A stretch of DNA of 64,000 bases from Xiphydria camelus. Taxonomy: Eukaryota > Arthropoda > Insecta > Hymenoptera > Xiphydriidae. Location: assembly GCA_963678675.1 (NCBI GenBank), contig OY783194.1:9454607-9518606 (forward strand). Direction: 5' to 3'. The notes below the pieces were generated by a model. It worked only from the letters and a program-made list of their open reading frames with translations. It had not been told where the DNA came from and searched no databases. This document shows, in pieces, positions 34,061-44,794 of the stretch. The first letter of the stretch is position 1. Each line of letters starts with the position of its first letter. A program made the translations under genes and the position numbers.

Positions 34061-34122
34061 ACATTTAAAATTGTTTAACAATATTTTCTTACATACCACG
34101 TGAACCTTAGCATACGTCCATA

Positions 34123-34497
34123 CCGTATGTATCATCCCAAATTAAACAAGCAGATATACCGATATTGCCGAAACCTTACCGACGGTCAAGAATTTTATAG
34201 TTAGAGTTGGCTTCAGAAGAGTTCGCTGTGTGTGCTGCGTGAGAGCGAAAAGTGTCAAACGTCTGATTTCCCGATAGCTGTCAATTCGGAAAATCGAAGT
34301 ATTGAATAATAGACGAAACACTTCGATCTCTTGAATTAACAGCTATCGGGAAATCAGACGTTTGACACTTTTCGCTTTCACGCAGCACGTACAGCGCACT
34401 CTCCTCAAGCCAACTCTAACTATAAAATTCTTGACCGTCGGTAAAGTTTCGGCAATGTCGGTATATCTGCTTGTTTAATTTGGGATGATACATACGG
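34123..34497. mobile_element. 375-bp foldback MITE, TA-flanked
   Basis: It is almost entirely palindromic: CCGTATGTATCATCCCAAAT at the left and its reverse complement at the right, with arms of about 170 bp. Flanking TA lies at 34121-34122 and 34498-34499. No coding. Confidence 0.88.
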
Positions 34498-34514
34498 TAG
34501 AAGGGGCAAGTATT

Positions 34515-36057
34515 ATACGAGTAAATACGACCCGTGTGAAATTTGCCCCCCCACAATCGAATAAAAATGTTTAAATGCATGATCGCTTGTCCTTTGTTTG
34601 TCCATGATTGACTATTACTTTGTTTTGTTTGTCCAACCCACCGTTTAGAAGATATATCTAAAAATAGGGTGGGGGGTAAACTTCACGCTAGCCCCCCCAT
34701 AGCGTAATTTCGAAAATTCAAATGCATGATCATTTGCCCTTTGTTTGTCCATGATTGTCCATCACTTTGTTTCGTTTGTCCAACTCGCCGTTTAGAAGAT
34801 ATAGGTGGGGGGGTATTAGATCTACAACTTTGCTTCCGCCGTTTTTCTCGTAAGCCATCTACAAGAAAACGGCGGAAGCAAAGTTGTAAGTGATAACACC
34901 TCGGCATCGTTTGCCCATTTTTAGAAAGAGTCCCAATATGCATTTTCGACGTTTGTCCAACCCGTGGAATCCCTTTACAACGAGTTTTATAAGTGAAGTA
35001 AAAATGCAAAGTCGCAAAATCGGTAATAACAACTCGGAATCGTTTGTCCATTTTAGAAATAGTCTCAATATGCATTTTTGACGTTTGTCCAACTCGTGGA
35101 ATCCCTCTACAGCGAGTTTAGAAGATATAGGGTGGGGAAGTATTATGTAGATCTACAACTTTGATTCCGCTGTTATTCTCGTAAGCCATTTACAAGGAAA
35201 CGGCGGAATCAAAGTTATAGTTTTAATACTCCCCCACCCTATATCTTCTAAACTCGCTATAGAGAGATTCCACGGGTTGAACAAACGTCGAGAATGCATA
35301 TTGAGACTCTTTCTAAAAATGGACAAACGATTCCGAGTTGTTATCACCAATTTTACGACTTTGAATTTTTACTTCACTTATGAAACTCGCTGTAGAGGGA
35401 TTCCATGGGTTGGACAAACGTCGAAAATGCATATTGAGACTCTTTCTAAAAATTGGCAAACGATGCCGAGGTGTTATCACTTACCAGAAAAACAGCGGAA
35501 GCAAAGTTGTAGATCTAATACCCCCCCCCCCCCACCCTTATCTTCTAAACGGTGAGTTGGACAAACTAAAGAAAGTGATGGACAATCATGGACAAACAAA
35601 GGGCAAACGATCATGCATTTGAATTTTCGAAATTACGCTAGCGTGAAGTTAGCCCCCCGCCCTATTTTTAGATATACAGTAAAACCTCGTTTATTGCAAG
35701 CCCCTCGAATCGTATGCCTCTCGTTTATTACAACTCGAGAGGGGCTCCCACTCCGCTTCTCGACTCAAGGCGAATTCGCACTGGTCGCTCGTGATTGGCG
35801 ACCGTCCGCGGTGAAAGTCGGAAGGGTTGCAACTACCATGCGCGGTAGGAGACGAAGGGGTTGCAATAAACGAGACTTCTGCCTTGCAATAAGTGAGAGT
35901 TGCGATAAACAAGGCTTTACTGTATCTTCTAAACGGTGGGTTGGACAAACAAAACAAAGTAATGATCAATCATGGACAAAGGACAAACGATCATGTATTT
36001 ACAAATTTTTTATACGATTGTGGGGGGGGGGGCAACTTCACACAGGTGTAAATACGT
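34515..36057. mobile_element. 1.5-kb foldback with internal repeats
   Basis: CGAGTAAATACGACCCGTGT at the left matches in inverse ACACAGGTGTAAATACGTACG at the right. Inside, a block around GTTGGACAAACGTCGAAAAT, GCATATTGAGACTCTTTCTA occurs repeatedly in both orientations, and G/C homopolymers mark several joints (34548, 34691, 34808, 35521, 36019). The open frames here (such as 34683-35075 and 35277-35555) follow the repeat and are not genes. Confidence 0.75.
35677..35922. mobile_element. 246-bp pogo/Tigger-type MITE
   Basis: The ends are CAGTAAAACCTCGTTTAT and its diverged reverse complement (ATAAACAAGGCTTTACTG), flanked by TA (35675-35676, 35923-35924). The other arm of the host foldback (near 34650) has the uninterrupted site with one TA. 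CAGTAAAACCTC-type ends are characteristic of pogo/Tigger elements. Confidence 0.88.
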
Positions 36058-37332
36058 ACGTTTCTGGTCCGCTATTCGCTTTTGTTTTGTGAAGCTATTG
36101 GAAATGTATTGTGCTTTTGATCAAGCAATCATATACTAAGGTTCACAAGATATATTACATACATTTTCCTTTACCCATCACTCCTACATCGACAATTCTT
36201 AATTAAAAATGTTGAACAAATTTTTATCGTTTAATAACAATTGCTGAATTTCTAACGTTATTGATTCAAAAAAATTTTATAATCAATTTGAGTTCTTTAG
36301 CAATATGGATATTGCAGGTACGTAGTCATGCAGTAATGAGAGTACCGCCCTAGATTCTGAAGGGTAGACTGGGAGTGCATAACCGCACGCGAGAACCGCC
36401 GACATAGTCCAGTAAAAATAGCTCTGAACCTAACATTTTGATTCTCCTCCCTGGATTTTTGACTGAAGTTACATGAAGATGTTACAATACTACCCCCAAA
36501 ATTCCAGGATCCAAAACCGGTCGGAAGCCGAGAAAAACAATAAAAACCACCCCCGGACACCATTGTTTTTAAATATCTCACGGAGACTAAAGAAAATGAA
36601 AAAATTGTTTAAATAAAAGTTTTAGAGTAGGTGAAAAACGTAAAAAAGGTTCTATGACTTTTCATTTTTATGCAATATCTTAAGCACTATGAGGGGATGA
36701 ACATGTTGGAATAATTCGGGGAGAATTCTCAGTTGAGCACCACTGGCTGCATTGCAAAGACACAGGTATGCGTTTGCTCCGTTCCCAACGGACTTGTGTA
36801 GAGCGCGCTTGCGCGCATGCGTCAGCACCTAAGCTGAATGAGTGCGAGTGAGAAAAAAGATCTCGACTTCTCTCTGTCTTCGTGAAAGCCGAGAGATTCC
36901 TTCAATTTCGTCTTTCGGGACGAACTGTCCCGACGCGCTACTATACGTGTCAAGTTTTTTCATGATCTGTTGACAATATCTCTCAAACCAATGGAGATAC
37001 TGAACAATTTATAATAAACTTTTCTGTTCAGCAAAACCAGGCCTACGAAAAAGTGATTTGAAAATTATATAGTAGTATTATATTACAGCCATAGCGCGCA
37101 GTAGCCACAAGATAAAAAGTTATAGCGGTTCAAATTTAGCCGCGTACCTTATAGGCAAGTTTATTTTATGTGTTGTCAAGCAGCCAAGTATGGCTATAGG
37201 GACCGTGCAAGGCGAATAGAGCGCCATCTGAAAGTGTTGTGTAAAGTAATTAGGAAGAATTTAACAAGCGCATAAAGGGCAGTTACAGTGAAATTCATTT
37301 TTATTAATTAAAATTAAATATTTTTTTGTAAA

Positions 37333-37542
37333 ATGCCATCCTCGAAAAAAACCTGTTGCATCAAAGGTTGCTCAAATACACCAGATCGTGTACGAAATAT
37401 TAATCCATCAGTAAAATTCTATTTCTTTCCTACAAGTAGTGTTCACTTGCCATGGAAGAATCACAAGCGTGTAAAGTGGATTAATGCAGTTAAAAATTGC
37501 ATTAATCCACTGCTAGAGTATTCTGATAATATATATAGGTGA
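37333..37542 (+). pseudogene. THAP zinc-finger fragment
   Basis: ATG at 37333 starts MPSSKKTCCIKGCSNTPDRV, followed by VKFYFFPTSS and KRVKWINAVKN. This matches the N-terminal part of a THAP domain (CxxxGCxN, then FPxxxxxxxxWxxAxxR). The second zinc-ligand pair (CxxH) is missing because the frame ends at 37542. TATAG|GTGATA at 37535-37545 could be a splice donor, so the rest of the domain may have been in another exon. The Tc1-like palindrome begins 15 bp downstream. THAP domains bind DNA in transposases and in host regulators. Confidence 0.7.
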
Positions 37543-37556
37543 TATACAGTAAGTTA

Positions 37557-38054
37557 AGTAAGAGCGTGTACAGAGTTAATCATAAAAAATGTATTCAACA
37601 ATGTTTTTTCCACATACATACATTTGACATGTTCCAAGGCAATGCGCAATTATGTTAATAATGATTTCAATCACCCACTACAGCATCAATAATCGCTTGA
37701 TATCTCCGAGGCATACATCCACCAAATTTTCGGCGTATTCACGAGGAAGTATCTTCCAAATGCGTCGAATTTCTCAGGATACATACATCAAGCAGAAGCT
37801 TCGAGGAAAACGTGTCTTCACTGTGAATTCACTGTGAAGCAGCTATCCTGAAAAATTCAACGCATTTGGAAGGCACTTCCCCGCGAATACGCCGAAAATT
37901 TGGTGGATAGTATGCCTCGGAGATGCCAAGCGATTATTGATGCTGGATAATTGCGCATTACCTTGAAACATGTCAAACGTATGTATGTGGAAAAAAACAT
38001 TGTTGAATAAATTTTTTATGAATAACGCCGTACACGCTCTCACTTAACTTACTG
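37557..38054. mobile_element. 498-bp palindromic Tc1-like derivative
   Basis: The ends CAGTAAGTTAAGTAAGAGCG and CGCTCTCACTTAACTTACTG are flanked by TA (37555-37556, 38055-38056). Both arms encode, in inverse, the end of a Tc1-type transposase: RIWKILPREYAENLVDVCL and a diverged copy ending in a cysteine- or methionine-P-R box region. So only the 3' end of the transposon is present, twice. The arms are diverged by scattered substitutions. Confidence 0.8.
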
Positions 38055-38313
38055 TACTTACCACAATCTTTACATCGTAAGTATTTGATACTCTGGTTTG
38101 AGTTACAACTTTACAGGTTATAACGATCTCTCCGTTTTCGGTGTCATCTGTCTCTATTACATTAAGTACATGACCCGATTCAAATAATTTTTGTCCTTTG
38201 ACATTATTTTGACCTCGTATGAGGTGATTTTGGGTTGGCCGAAAGCCATACTTAATAATTCTGATCATTTTTATAAATTCTCTAATAGCGTTACACTGTA
38301 AATTTATACCCAA
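38044..38313 (-). pseudogene. Possible SWIM-type transposon protein fragment
   Basis: The minus strand reads IREFIKMIRIIKYGFRPTQN, then KGQKLFESGHVLNVIETDDT and ITCKVVTQTRVSNTYDVKIV. The order of a hydrophobic GHV block and a CKVxxQTR block recalls the segment preceding the CxC...CKH SWIM zinc finger in multicopy arthropod proteins, but the finger itself is not present. It ends at the Tc1-like insertion. The assignment is tentative. Confidence 0.35.
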
Positions 38314-38383
38314 AAAAGTACCTATTTCAGTCGTGTGGTCGCGCGCACATCGGCGAATACACTGCCCTCTATAACTCGTGCAC

Positions 38384-38448
38384 GGTCCCTATACTGGTAG
38401 CGTGCTTGACTCGCATGCTCGAGGATCCGGGTTCCATCCCTCCGTAGC
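38384..38448 (+). repeat. tRNA-like sequence (SINE head), plus strand
   Basis: GGTAGCGTGCTTGACTCGCA forms a 6-bp anticodon-like stem GCGTGC/GCATGC around a 7-base loop, followed by a B-box-like GGTTCCATCCC at 38430-38440 and a T tract. An inverted partner lies at 38757-38822. It lacks a full tRNA fold, so a SINE head is more likely than a gene. Confidence 0.5.
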
Positions 38449-38756
38449 CTTTTTTTTTTCATTCTAACTTGATAATTTAATACTCTAATATATTTAAAGC
38501 ATTTTAAAATATATAACATTACAGTATATTGATTTCTAACGAACGTGAAATATCTGCTTTTCCTCACAAAAGGTGTTTAGGAAGAAGGTTAGGGGACGGT
38601 ACTTGAAGGGTCCATTTTTACCTCGCAAAAAAAGATTCTTATCTGCTTGTGAATCATTTCGCTCTAGAATGTACAGTATCAAAACGAACAGCATCGGCAG
38701 TTCGTTTCCGTATGCTGTAAAAAAAATGTAACAATTTCGTAATGAAAAAAAAAGAC

Positions 38757-38822
38757 TACGGAGGGATCGAACCCGAGTCCTCGAGCATGCGAGCCCAGCA
38801 CGCTACCAGTATGGCCATACTC
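38757..38822 (-). repeat. tRNA-like sequence (SINE head), minus strand
   Basis: On the minus strand the A-box-like TGGCCATACTGG (38807-38818) and the B box GGTTCGATCCC (38763-38773, read in reverse) flank a stem GCGTGC/GCATGC with a 7-base loop. It pairs in inverse with 38384-38448, about 300 bp away. The loop lacks U at position 33, arguing against a working tRNA. Confidence 0.55.
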
Positions 38823-38839
38823 GGCTGGTTGATAACAGA

Positions 38840-40096
38840 CAAAATATCAGAGGACAGTGAAATATCTCGGGATGAATATCGATCATCTAGCTCGTTATAC
38901 TAAGCACGTCGACATACAGATAGCCAAAGCTAAGAACAGAGTAAAGTCGCTTGGAAGATTGTTCAAAAATAAATACATCTCAACAAAAGAGCTAAAATAA
39001 TCAGTTACCAACTACTAATCAGGCCACTTCTAACATACGCATCAGCGGTTTGGTGGAACATCAGCGCATGCGAAATGGAAAATCTCCGAGCATATGAAAG
39101 GAGCTGCTTATGAACATGCCTCAATACACATAGAATTGCGCATACACATTACAAACATTACGTCAGGAACAAGGCACTATACGACGCAGCAAACATTCCG
39201 AAAATCGATCTCTTCTCGCTACGACTTACGAGAAATTACTTCGTGGGTCTGAAAAACAACAACAACAAACTGCTAGACGCACTCAGTCACGTAAACCCAA
39301 CAGCAGCCACGGCGGCTGCCCGTAAAGGATACCCACAGCCGCAAATTTTCATACAATACGACAAAATAGGAATTATACAAGACTCATTCAATAAACCGAC
39401 GATCTACCACGTTGAAAGACACAAATTTGACAAAAGAATCAAACTACCAGAAGATGGCACAGTTAGATACAGATACTCGAGTGCTATACCTACCAGGGAC
39501 CTAATGGACGACGGCAGACTCCGACCAAAATATTGGTGGCTAGATCATACCGCCAAACATTTACCGGAGCTACGAAATCGACTCGATTCGAATAGAAAAA
39601 GGAGAGAACATCGATCTTCAGTATCAACAAGGGAGCGACAAAGACCCTAAAAATACCGCCGCCCTGGAGGTCAAGTTGTAAATATTGTACATAATAAGAT
39701 CAATCCCTCTCCTTACCCACGAGTCCCTATCCACTGTACATTTTTCCTACCCCCTCCCCCTTTACTCCACCCTTACTTTAATTAAAACCAAAAATCTAGC
39801 TAGTAGTATCGTTGGTTTTTTAGTAGTTTATTTTCCAATGACCACAGCCGAGCAGGCAATGATAGTATGATAGTATTAATATGATAACTAACTGATACCA
39901 GAGACCCGACCAAAATAAGAAACAAGACTGATGATAACTGAGAACCATCTGGCAGTAGGTGGCAAGCTATCAAGATTATGTATTAGGAATACCTAAATAT
40001 TATTATGTATGGTTTATTTGTTTATATTTGTTTAACCATTAAATTGTATAGTTAGCTCTTATGTTATTTAATAAATAAACATTTAAGTAAAAAAAA
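38840..40096 (+). mobile_element. I/Jockey-type LINE, 5'-truncated 3' end
   Basis: Starting near 38840 the sequence encodes the end of a reverse transcriptase and beyond: VKYLGMNIDHLARYTKHVDI, a frame change, then RPLLTYASAVWWNISACEME. It continues in frame from 39240 to a stop at 39648 (GLKNNNNKLLDALS to RERQRP). The YLGxxxD...H block and the IRPxxxYAxxxW block are standard for I/Jockey-type elements. About 450 bp of 3' untranslated sequence follows with AATAAA at 40071-40076 and an A-rich end at 40088-40096. 5' truncation is usual for LINE insertions. Confidence 0.75.
39243..39650 (+). pseudogene. LINE reverse transcriptase ORF, C-terminal end
   Basis: The last open part of the LINE ORF2: after the reverse transcriptase it encodes HVNPTAATAAARKGYPQPQI, RYRYSSAIPTRDLMDDGRLR and a basic tail. 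Lacking the endonuclease and most of the polymerase, it cannot be active. The upstream coding from 38840 is interrupted by a frame change near 39000. Confidence 0.7.
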
Positions 40097-41241
40097 CAAC
40101 ACAAAATAAACTTGCCTAAAGGTACGCGGCTAACTTTGAACCGCTATAACTTTTTATCTTGTGTCTAGTGCCCGCTAGGGCTGTAATATAATACTACTAT
40201 ATAATTTTCAAATCACTTGCTCGTAGGCCTGGTTTTGCTGAACAGAAAAGTATTATAAATTTTTCAGTACCTCTATTGGTTTCAGAGATATTGTCAAACA
40301 GATCATGAAAAGACTTGACACGCATAGTAGCGCGCCGGAACAGTTCGTCCCGAAAGACGAAATTGAAGGAATCTCTCGGCTTTTACGAAAACAGAGAGAA
40401 GTCGAGATCTTTTTTCTCACTCGTACTCATTCAGCTTAGGTGCTGACGCATGCGCGCAAGCGCGCTCTACACAAGTCGTTAGTTGTCCAGTCAAATTTCC
40501 GTCTAAATCGAAAAATGAGACATAATGGCGAAAACTTGGGAAACGGTGTGTTTTGATGTTATTAATGGAGGAAACATATTAAAAGAAAAATCCCCCCCGG
40601 CAAAGTGTGTAAAAAAATTATTTATTATCGAAAAAATCGGTTCTTCGCTAATATTTTGAAAACTACGTGACCTATTGAAAAATAGTTAAAACAGAAGTTG
40701 TAGATAATAAAATTATCTACAAAAAAGCTATTGCACTTTTTACCTTATCTTCAACGCCTAAGAAGCTAGGACCTCCAGATGAGTTGAAATGTTCAAATAT
40801 TCATAAAAAATCCCAAAATTAAGGTTTTCGCAATTTTTTTTTGTAACCCATTTAGAAAAATCTCATCATTTTTTCTAGCGAAACCAAATTTTTTTTTCAT
40901 TGTTGTTTACACATGATTGATTTTTAAAGTTTTAAATGCTTGAATTTGCATAGAAATTTGCAATTAAAAATTTTTTTTAATTATACCATCGTTTATTTCG
41001 AATTGTTTCTGAAGAAAAAGATTAATAGCAATTCAACGTATCTCACCTGGTTTGCAAAATATGCTAAATTGAAAAGGGAGGGGATTTATGAGATGATCAC
41101 CACTGACTACGCAACTATGCCAAACGGTGTCGCACCGTTCTCACTCACGTCGCCCTGACGTTTGTGTGCGTGGACTGCTGCAGCTGGCTGCGAGTGTGAG
41201 TGAGACTGAGGGTTGCTCTCGGCGTTTCGGAGTAACTGTTA

Positions 41242-42307
41242 CAGCCTGTTCACACGATACGGTTTTTTCCCGTTTCTGTAATTTTACCGAATCGGTGCAA
41301 ACCGAACAGCCCGTTCACACGATACGGTTTTTTCGTTCACACGATGCGGTTTTTCACCGTTTCGGTAATTTTACCGAACAGCCCGTTCACACGATGCGGT
41401 TTTTTCACCATTTCGGTAAAATTTTACCGAATCGGTCGGCCCCCTGACACTATACCTATCTCGGCTACGGCTCTGGCAAGTGTTTCGCACACGTCGAGTG
41501 GACGTGTCAACCAACCGCCCGTGCGTCGAAATAGTGCCGCTCGAGCGAATGCAAAAGATACTCAAAAACAATTTTTATTACATTACTTTGCAATGTTATT
41601 AGACCGTTTATAACGTTTTATAAATTTATTTTTAGATAGAGCTTTCTCGTAATGCGAAGAACATGGCGCCATCGCATACGCAACGATATCGTCACCCCAA
41701 TATAGGTTTGTTCAATGTCCCATTTTCGCAAGTGCAGAGAACGACGATATATCGTCGTCCGGCACTAAAAGGGTTAAAATCGTTGTTTATTGTCGCGCCA
41801 TCACCCGGCCATGCACGAGCCCTATCAGTACGAAAACTATCCTGTCTGAACACTTCGATGCATAAACATTGCCACTAGCAATCGATTTGATTATTTTCCC
41901 GAATTGGGCCATTCGGTTTTCGGTGACAAGACTGAATGTCAGTCGCGACCGAAACGGTGAAATTGCCGTATGAGTTTCGAAGACGTACCGTGTGAAAACG
42001 CGCCCATTTATTACAAATATATGCGCCACTGCAGCACACGGTAAAAGACCGATTCGGTAAATTTACCGAAACGGGAAAAAATCGTATCGTGTGAACACGA
42101 ACCGCTTCGGGCTCTCGCGCCATCACCCGGCCATGCACGAGCCGTATCGCACGAAAACTATCCCGTCTGTACACTTCCATGCAAACCACATTGCCACTAG
42201 CGACCGATTCGGTTATTTAAATGTATGCGCCACTACAGCACACGGTACAAAAACGGATTTGGTAAAATTACCGAAACGGGGAAAAACCGTATCGTGTGAA
42301 CGTGCTG
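41242..42307. mobile_element. 1066-bp MITE with CACACGATACGG subterminal repeats
   Basis: The ends CAGCCTGTTCACACGATACG and CGTATCGTGTGAACGTGCTG are flanked by TTA (41239-41241, 42308-42310). TTCACACGATRCGG and AATTTTACCGA motifs recur near the left end (41250, 41313, 41337, 41386) and, in inverse, near the right end (41986, 42083, 42288). No transposase. The TTA duplication suggests the PIF/Harbinger group, though the CAG ends are not typical of it. Confidence 0.82.
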
Positions 42308-42310
42308 TTA

Positions 42311-42631
42311 AGGGCCTTCTAAACAGGCAATATTTTACTGCAATATGTGGCTGCAACACAGTGGCTGGCAATATTGCCAGCAATACCAGCCAGACTATGC
42401 AATTTAGGATAATATTTTTAGTATGCCCCGGTCATATAGCTACACATTTTTGGTATCGTCGCTCGTTTAGCCGCGCCTTTAAACATGGGCCATACTGTTG
42501 CAGAAAATATTGCCGATATATATATCGCCGAGCCATATACTGCATTAAAAGGTGTTCATGATGGCTGGGCTATAGTTGCCAATATTGCAGCGACATATTG
42601 CAGTAAAAATATTGCCCGTTTAGACGCCTCT
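42311..42631. mobile_element. 321-bp MITE abutting the previous one
   Basis: The ends AGGGCCTTCTAAACAGGCAA and (inverse) AGAGGCGTCTAAACGGGCAA continue as matched repeats through AATATTTTACTGCAATATG. TTA lies on both sides (42308-42310 and 42632-42634). It shares its left TTA with the neighbouring 1066-bp element. Confidence 0.8.
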
Positions 42632-43104
42632 TTAGTCCGGTCATGAACGCACATGAACGTTAGGGATACCATTATAATGAAATTGTGAAAAGTCCCCATC
42701 GATCCCGTGTGTGCAACAAATTTTATGCAAGGTCAAAGTTCGCAAAAATGGGTTTCTTGGATTTATTAGCGAAACGGTTAGTTTTATGATAAAAATAGTT
42801 CAGACAAAAATTGTAGATCATGCAATTCTCTACAAAAATAGTTCTTACACTTTTTTCCTAAGATTCACCATTTCTGAGGAAAAGCCATTCTAAAGTTGTA
42901 TTCTCCATAATATGCATGACTACGCTGCCTATGTACTACATCATTGGACGTATAATATAAGTAAAACTATTGGGTTGGTGCATAATTATTACGGCTTTTT
43001 TGGCGATTTTTTCTTTAAAAATTGGCATTTTTTTTTTCATTAAAATAATCTTCTCTATTTAGTTAATAAAATGCGTGTCGAAAATCATGTCCATATTCGT
43101 CATA

Positions 43105-43660
43105 CCGTGAGTGCACCGGTATCCGACCCTGTATGGGTATCCGTCCACCGAAGGTCGGTTATGGAAATATTTAATATTTAACATTTTTAAATGTTTAAAA
43201 TTTATTAATCTGTTTCAATGCGTGGCGCTAACATCATGCTTTGAATGTATTTCGTTAGAAGAGTAGGTTAGGATTGGAAATCAGTAGTTCAGATGGATAC
43301 GACAAAATGTAAGTAACAAACATATTAAAATATGTTTAAATCGATGAATAATATATTGTAATATAAATTAAAATTATTGGAAGTGTTGAAAGACATTTTA
43401 TTATCGTAAAATTACGTTATTCGGTACCGGCGCAGAGCGAAAACAGACAGTCGAATACTGACCCTTTTGACCCTTCACTTAAACATTTTATTATTTAATT
43501 ATTATGAATCCCTTTTCAAATTTTTTAATTTTTTTTATTGACGAGAAAGAGTCCATCATTGTATTATATTTACTCTTCTTTCTATATTTGACCATGGTAA
43601 TTAAATATTACATTTCCCGCTAAAAAAAATCTTACATGGACGGATACCGGTGCACTCACA
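43105..43660. mobile_element. MITE nested in the left mariner arm
   Basis: GTGAGTGCACCGGTATCCG near 43107 is inverted at 43641-43659 (CGGATACCGGTGCACTCAC). The right mariner arm (about 44325) has the region uninterrupted (TTCGTCATATTATGTTCTAC). The interior is AT-rich and non-coding. The target duplication is unclear, probably TA. Confidence 0.75.
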
Positions 43661-43663
43661 TTA

Positions 43664-43960
43664 TGCTCTACCACTTCGAGAAAGAATGGAAGGCGGCACA
43701 GTCATTTCGCGATCTCAACGACCTTTTCGGTGAGAGAACAATCAGCAAAAGCCAAATTGGAAGATAGTTCAAAAAGTTCAAATCGGGCGATACAAACCTT
43801 ACAGATGACGAAGGAAGAGGTCAACCATCTGATTTCGACGACCAGGCACTTTTGGCAGCCGTGGAAGAAGACGTTTTTGAAAAGAAGCCACGATTCATCT
43901 CCAGTGACGAGATTCTTCAGGAAGAGTGCTTGCTCGTTTCGCTGCAGCAAATCAGTGAAA
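43664..43960 (+). pseudogene. mariner transposase N-terminus, left arm
   Basis: The plus strand reads MLYHFEKEWKAAQSFRDLND, LFGERTISKSQIGR, a stop, FKKFKSGDTNLTDDEGRGQP, then DFDDQALLAAVEEDVFEKKP. This matches the DNA-binding half of mariner transposases (paired helix-turn-helix with linker). The inverse copy on the minus strand (44345-43960) carries the next block, ESLTIRMLADDFDVDHSTIV then RRLKKLGKV. Neither arm has the DDD catalytic domain. Confidence 0.75.
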
Positions 43961-44345
43961 ATTCGTATACGTTCGGCTTTGTTGTGGTCGGAGAGTTCGT
44001 GGGGAACTCATACAGCCAATTTTTCCATACTTTTCCGAGTTTTTTGAGACGACGAACAATGGTCGAATGGTCCACATCAAAGTCGTCGGCCAGCATTCGT
44101 ATTGTCAAGCTTTCGTCTTCTTCCACGGCTGCCAAAAGTGCCTGGTCGTTGAAATTAGATGGTCGACCTCTTCCGTCTTCATCTGTAATGTTTGTATCGC
44201 CTGATTTGAACTTTTTGAACCATCTTTCAACTTGGCTTTTGTTGATTATTCCCTCGCCGAAAAGTTCGTTGAGATCGCGAAATGACTGTGCCGCCTTCCA
44301 TCTTTCTCGAAGTGGTAGAACATAATATGACGAATATGGACATGA
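43960..44345 (-). pseudogene. mariner transposase N-terminus, right arm
   Basis: The minus strand starts with MFYH-like sequence, is frameshifted in the first helix-turn-helix, and is open from about 44135 (MAAVEEDESLTIRMLADDFD, then HSTIVRRLKKLGKVWKNWLY, PTNSPTTTKPNVYEFSLICC). It extends about 40 residues beyond the point where the left arm switches, so it shows a longer stretch of the gene. It overlaps the palindrome axis near 43955. Confidence 0.7.
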
Positions 44346-44678
44346 TTTTCGACACGAATTTTATTAATTAAATGGAGAAAATTGTTTTAATGAAAAAAAT
44401 AAATAAACAAAATGCCAATTTTTAAAAAAAAAGAAGCCGCCAAAATTATGCACGAACCCAATATTAGTCTGCGTGACTAATATATTAATATTGAATGATA
44501 ATTCTAAAGGCGCGTCCTCACTGAGTCGACATTGTCGATCGACATTGCACACACGGGATCGATGAGGACTTTTCAAAATTTCATTATAATGGTATCCCTA
44601 ACGTTCATGTAAATTTTCAGCTTCTTGGGAATTTATGCAAGGGTACCCCTATTTTTTAGGCTAACTTGACCGGACTAA

Positions 44679-44794
44679 GGGCCGACATTACAATGTCAGG
44701 TTAAACCGAAGGTTACAGGTTACCGCTAGTTTTGGTATATTTCGTGTCACACGAACATAACCTTCGGTTTAAACTGACATTGTAATATCGGCCC
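44679..44794. mobile_element. 116-bp hairpin MITE, TAA-flanked
   Basis: GGGCCGACATTACAATGTCA at the left and TGACATTGTAATATCGGCCC at the right, with TAA on both sides (44676-44678, 44795-44797). GGGCC ends with a TWA duplication fit PIF/Harbinger. It sits at the position in the right foldback arm that corresponds to the TTA occupied by two other MITEs in the left arm. Confidence 0.85.

Larger units (their letters stand above)
36789..40481 (+). mobile_element. THAP-encoding TIR element inserted in the foldback
   Basis: Inverted repeats of about 380 bp (36791-37170 and 40098-40480) begin ACTTGTGTAGAGCGCGCTTG. The right arm of the host foldback (about 45510) provides the uninterrupted sequence, so this is a secondary insertion; the exact target duplication could not be settled. 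The interior carries a THAP domain fragment, a possible SWIM-type fragment on the other strand, a Tc1-like palindrome, a pair of tRNA-like sequences and a LINE 3' end. THAP domains occur in P-element-type and other transposases; which class this is cannot be told. Confidence 0.65.
42970..44461. mobile_element. Palindromic mariner derivative
   Basis: The ends TTGGGTTGGTGCATAATTAT and ATTATGCACGAACCCAA are flanked by TA (42968-42969, 44462-44463). Both arms carry the 5' part of a mariner gene facing inward: MRVENHVHIRH-type sequence, then an N-terminal helix-turn-helix region. The catalytic C-terminal half is missing. The left arm is further interrupted by a nested element at about 43105-43660. 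Confidence 0.85.

Noticed and set aside
34683..35622. Frames with repeated GQTSKMHIETLSKN-type peptides
   Set aside because: They reflect the repeated block of the foldback in both orientations; no family or start context.
38757..38822. Functional tRNA gene on the minus strand
   Set aside because: No proper acceptor or D stem, and no U at the position before the anticodon.
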